Positions 63,884 through 64,000 of a DNA stretch of 64,000 nucleotides are shown one piece after another. Below the pieces are notes generated by a model. That model searched no databases, had not been told where the DNA came from, and saw only the letters and a list, made by a program, of their open reading frames with translations. Each line of letters begins with the position of its first letter. The stretch's first letter is position 1. The position numbers and the translations under genes were made by a program. This stretch comes from Erinaceus europaeus. Taxonomy: Eukaryota; Chordata; Mammalia; Eulipotyphla; Erinaceidae. The DNA is taken from the NCBI RefSeq assembly GCF_950295315.1, contig NC_080164.1, forward strand, positions 110,070,447-110,134,446. The letters run 5' to 3'.

Positions 63884-64000
63884 TCTGGAGGCGGGGCTAC
63901 AAGGCAGCAGCAGCTGTGTTTCTCTCCTCTCCTCTCCCTGGTCAACTAGGAATACCAAAGGAGATCATCTAGGACTGACAAGACAGGACTAGAACGACTT
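63884..64000 (+). mobile_element. Possible L1 5' UTR start, cut by window edge
   Basis: 'cttctggaggcggggctacaa', 'cagcagcagctgtgtttctc' and 'ggtcaactaggaataccaaa' are relatively GC-rich and unlike neighbouring DNA. They resemble the opening of mammalian L1 5' UTRs. The element would extend to the right of the window. Confidence 0.45.

Noticed and set aside
1..64000. SINE heads as functional tRNA genes
   Set aside because: Box A- and box B-like segments are present, but none folds into a complete cloverleaf with an acceptor stem by eye, and all are followed by SINE bodies.

Overview
The window is mammalian nuclear DNA, almost certainly from a hedgehog (Erinaceus or a close relative). Two things point there. 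One is an extreme density of tRNA-derived SINEs of the type that fills the European hedgehog genome. The other is two copies of a Vingi-type non-LTR retrotransposon, a lineage known among mammals only from hedgehogs. I see no intact host gene, rRNA, tRNA or CRISPR array. The sequence reads as intergenic or intronic DNA built from nested transposons, microsatellites and AT-rich unsequenceable-by-eye unique DNA. Almost all open reading frames are chance frames inside repeats.

SINE labels used here are mine. SINE-1: head 'gcgcagtgggttaagcgcaggtggc', CT-rich body, CAA-rich tail ending in 'caacaagggcaacaaaaggg', sometimes followed by a hairpin module. SINE-2: head 'ggccaggtggtggcacacctggtt', the same CT-rich body, A-rich tail. 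SINE-3: head 'gctggggagacagcataatgg', with 'agagctgagcagtgctctgg' near the end. SINE-4: head 'gagatagctcagttggtaga'. SINE-5: degenerate relatives, mostly seen on the minus strand. 'L1-3U' is a repeat family with 5' truncation, an A-rich end and target-site duplications, which I read as hedgehog L1 3'-UTR sequence.

Layout: 0-9 kb is SINEs and purine-rich simple repeats. A solo class II-like LTR lies at 9.08-9.43 kb and a SINE-1/L1-3U block at 9.9-11.4 kb. At 13.2-15.6 kb a minus-strand endogenous retrovirus has two LTRs, a primer-binding site and a polypurine tract, but no recognisable gag, pol or env; it carries a 21-bp coding minisatellite. L1-3U and LTR fragments fill 15.8-21.2 kb. SINEs, microsatellites and a possible ERV1-like LTR occupy 21-31 kb. 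Antisense and sense L1 ORF2 fragments lie at 31.4-35.3 kb. SINEs and old L1 ends follow at 35-42 kb, with one unexplained minus-strand ORF at 39.7 kb. A 2.36-kb 5'-truncated Vingi copy sits inside a SINE at 42.4-44.76 kb. A 191-bp Vingi-derived non-autonomous copy sits inside another SINE at 50.4-50.6 kb. SINEs and L1 ends continue to the right edge, where what looks like the 5' end of an L1 begins.

The most interesting observation is at 50373-50442. The first 70 nt of the short Vingi copy can be folded as an HDV-like self-cleaving ribozyme, and its predicted cleavage site coincides exactly with the boundary set by the target-site duplication.
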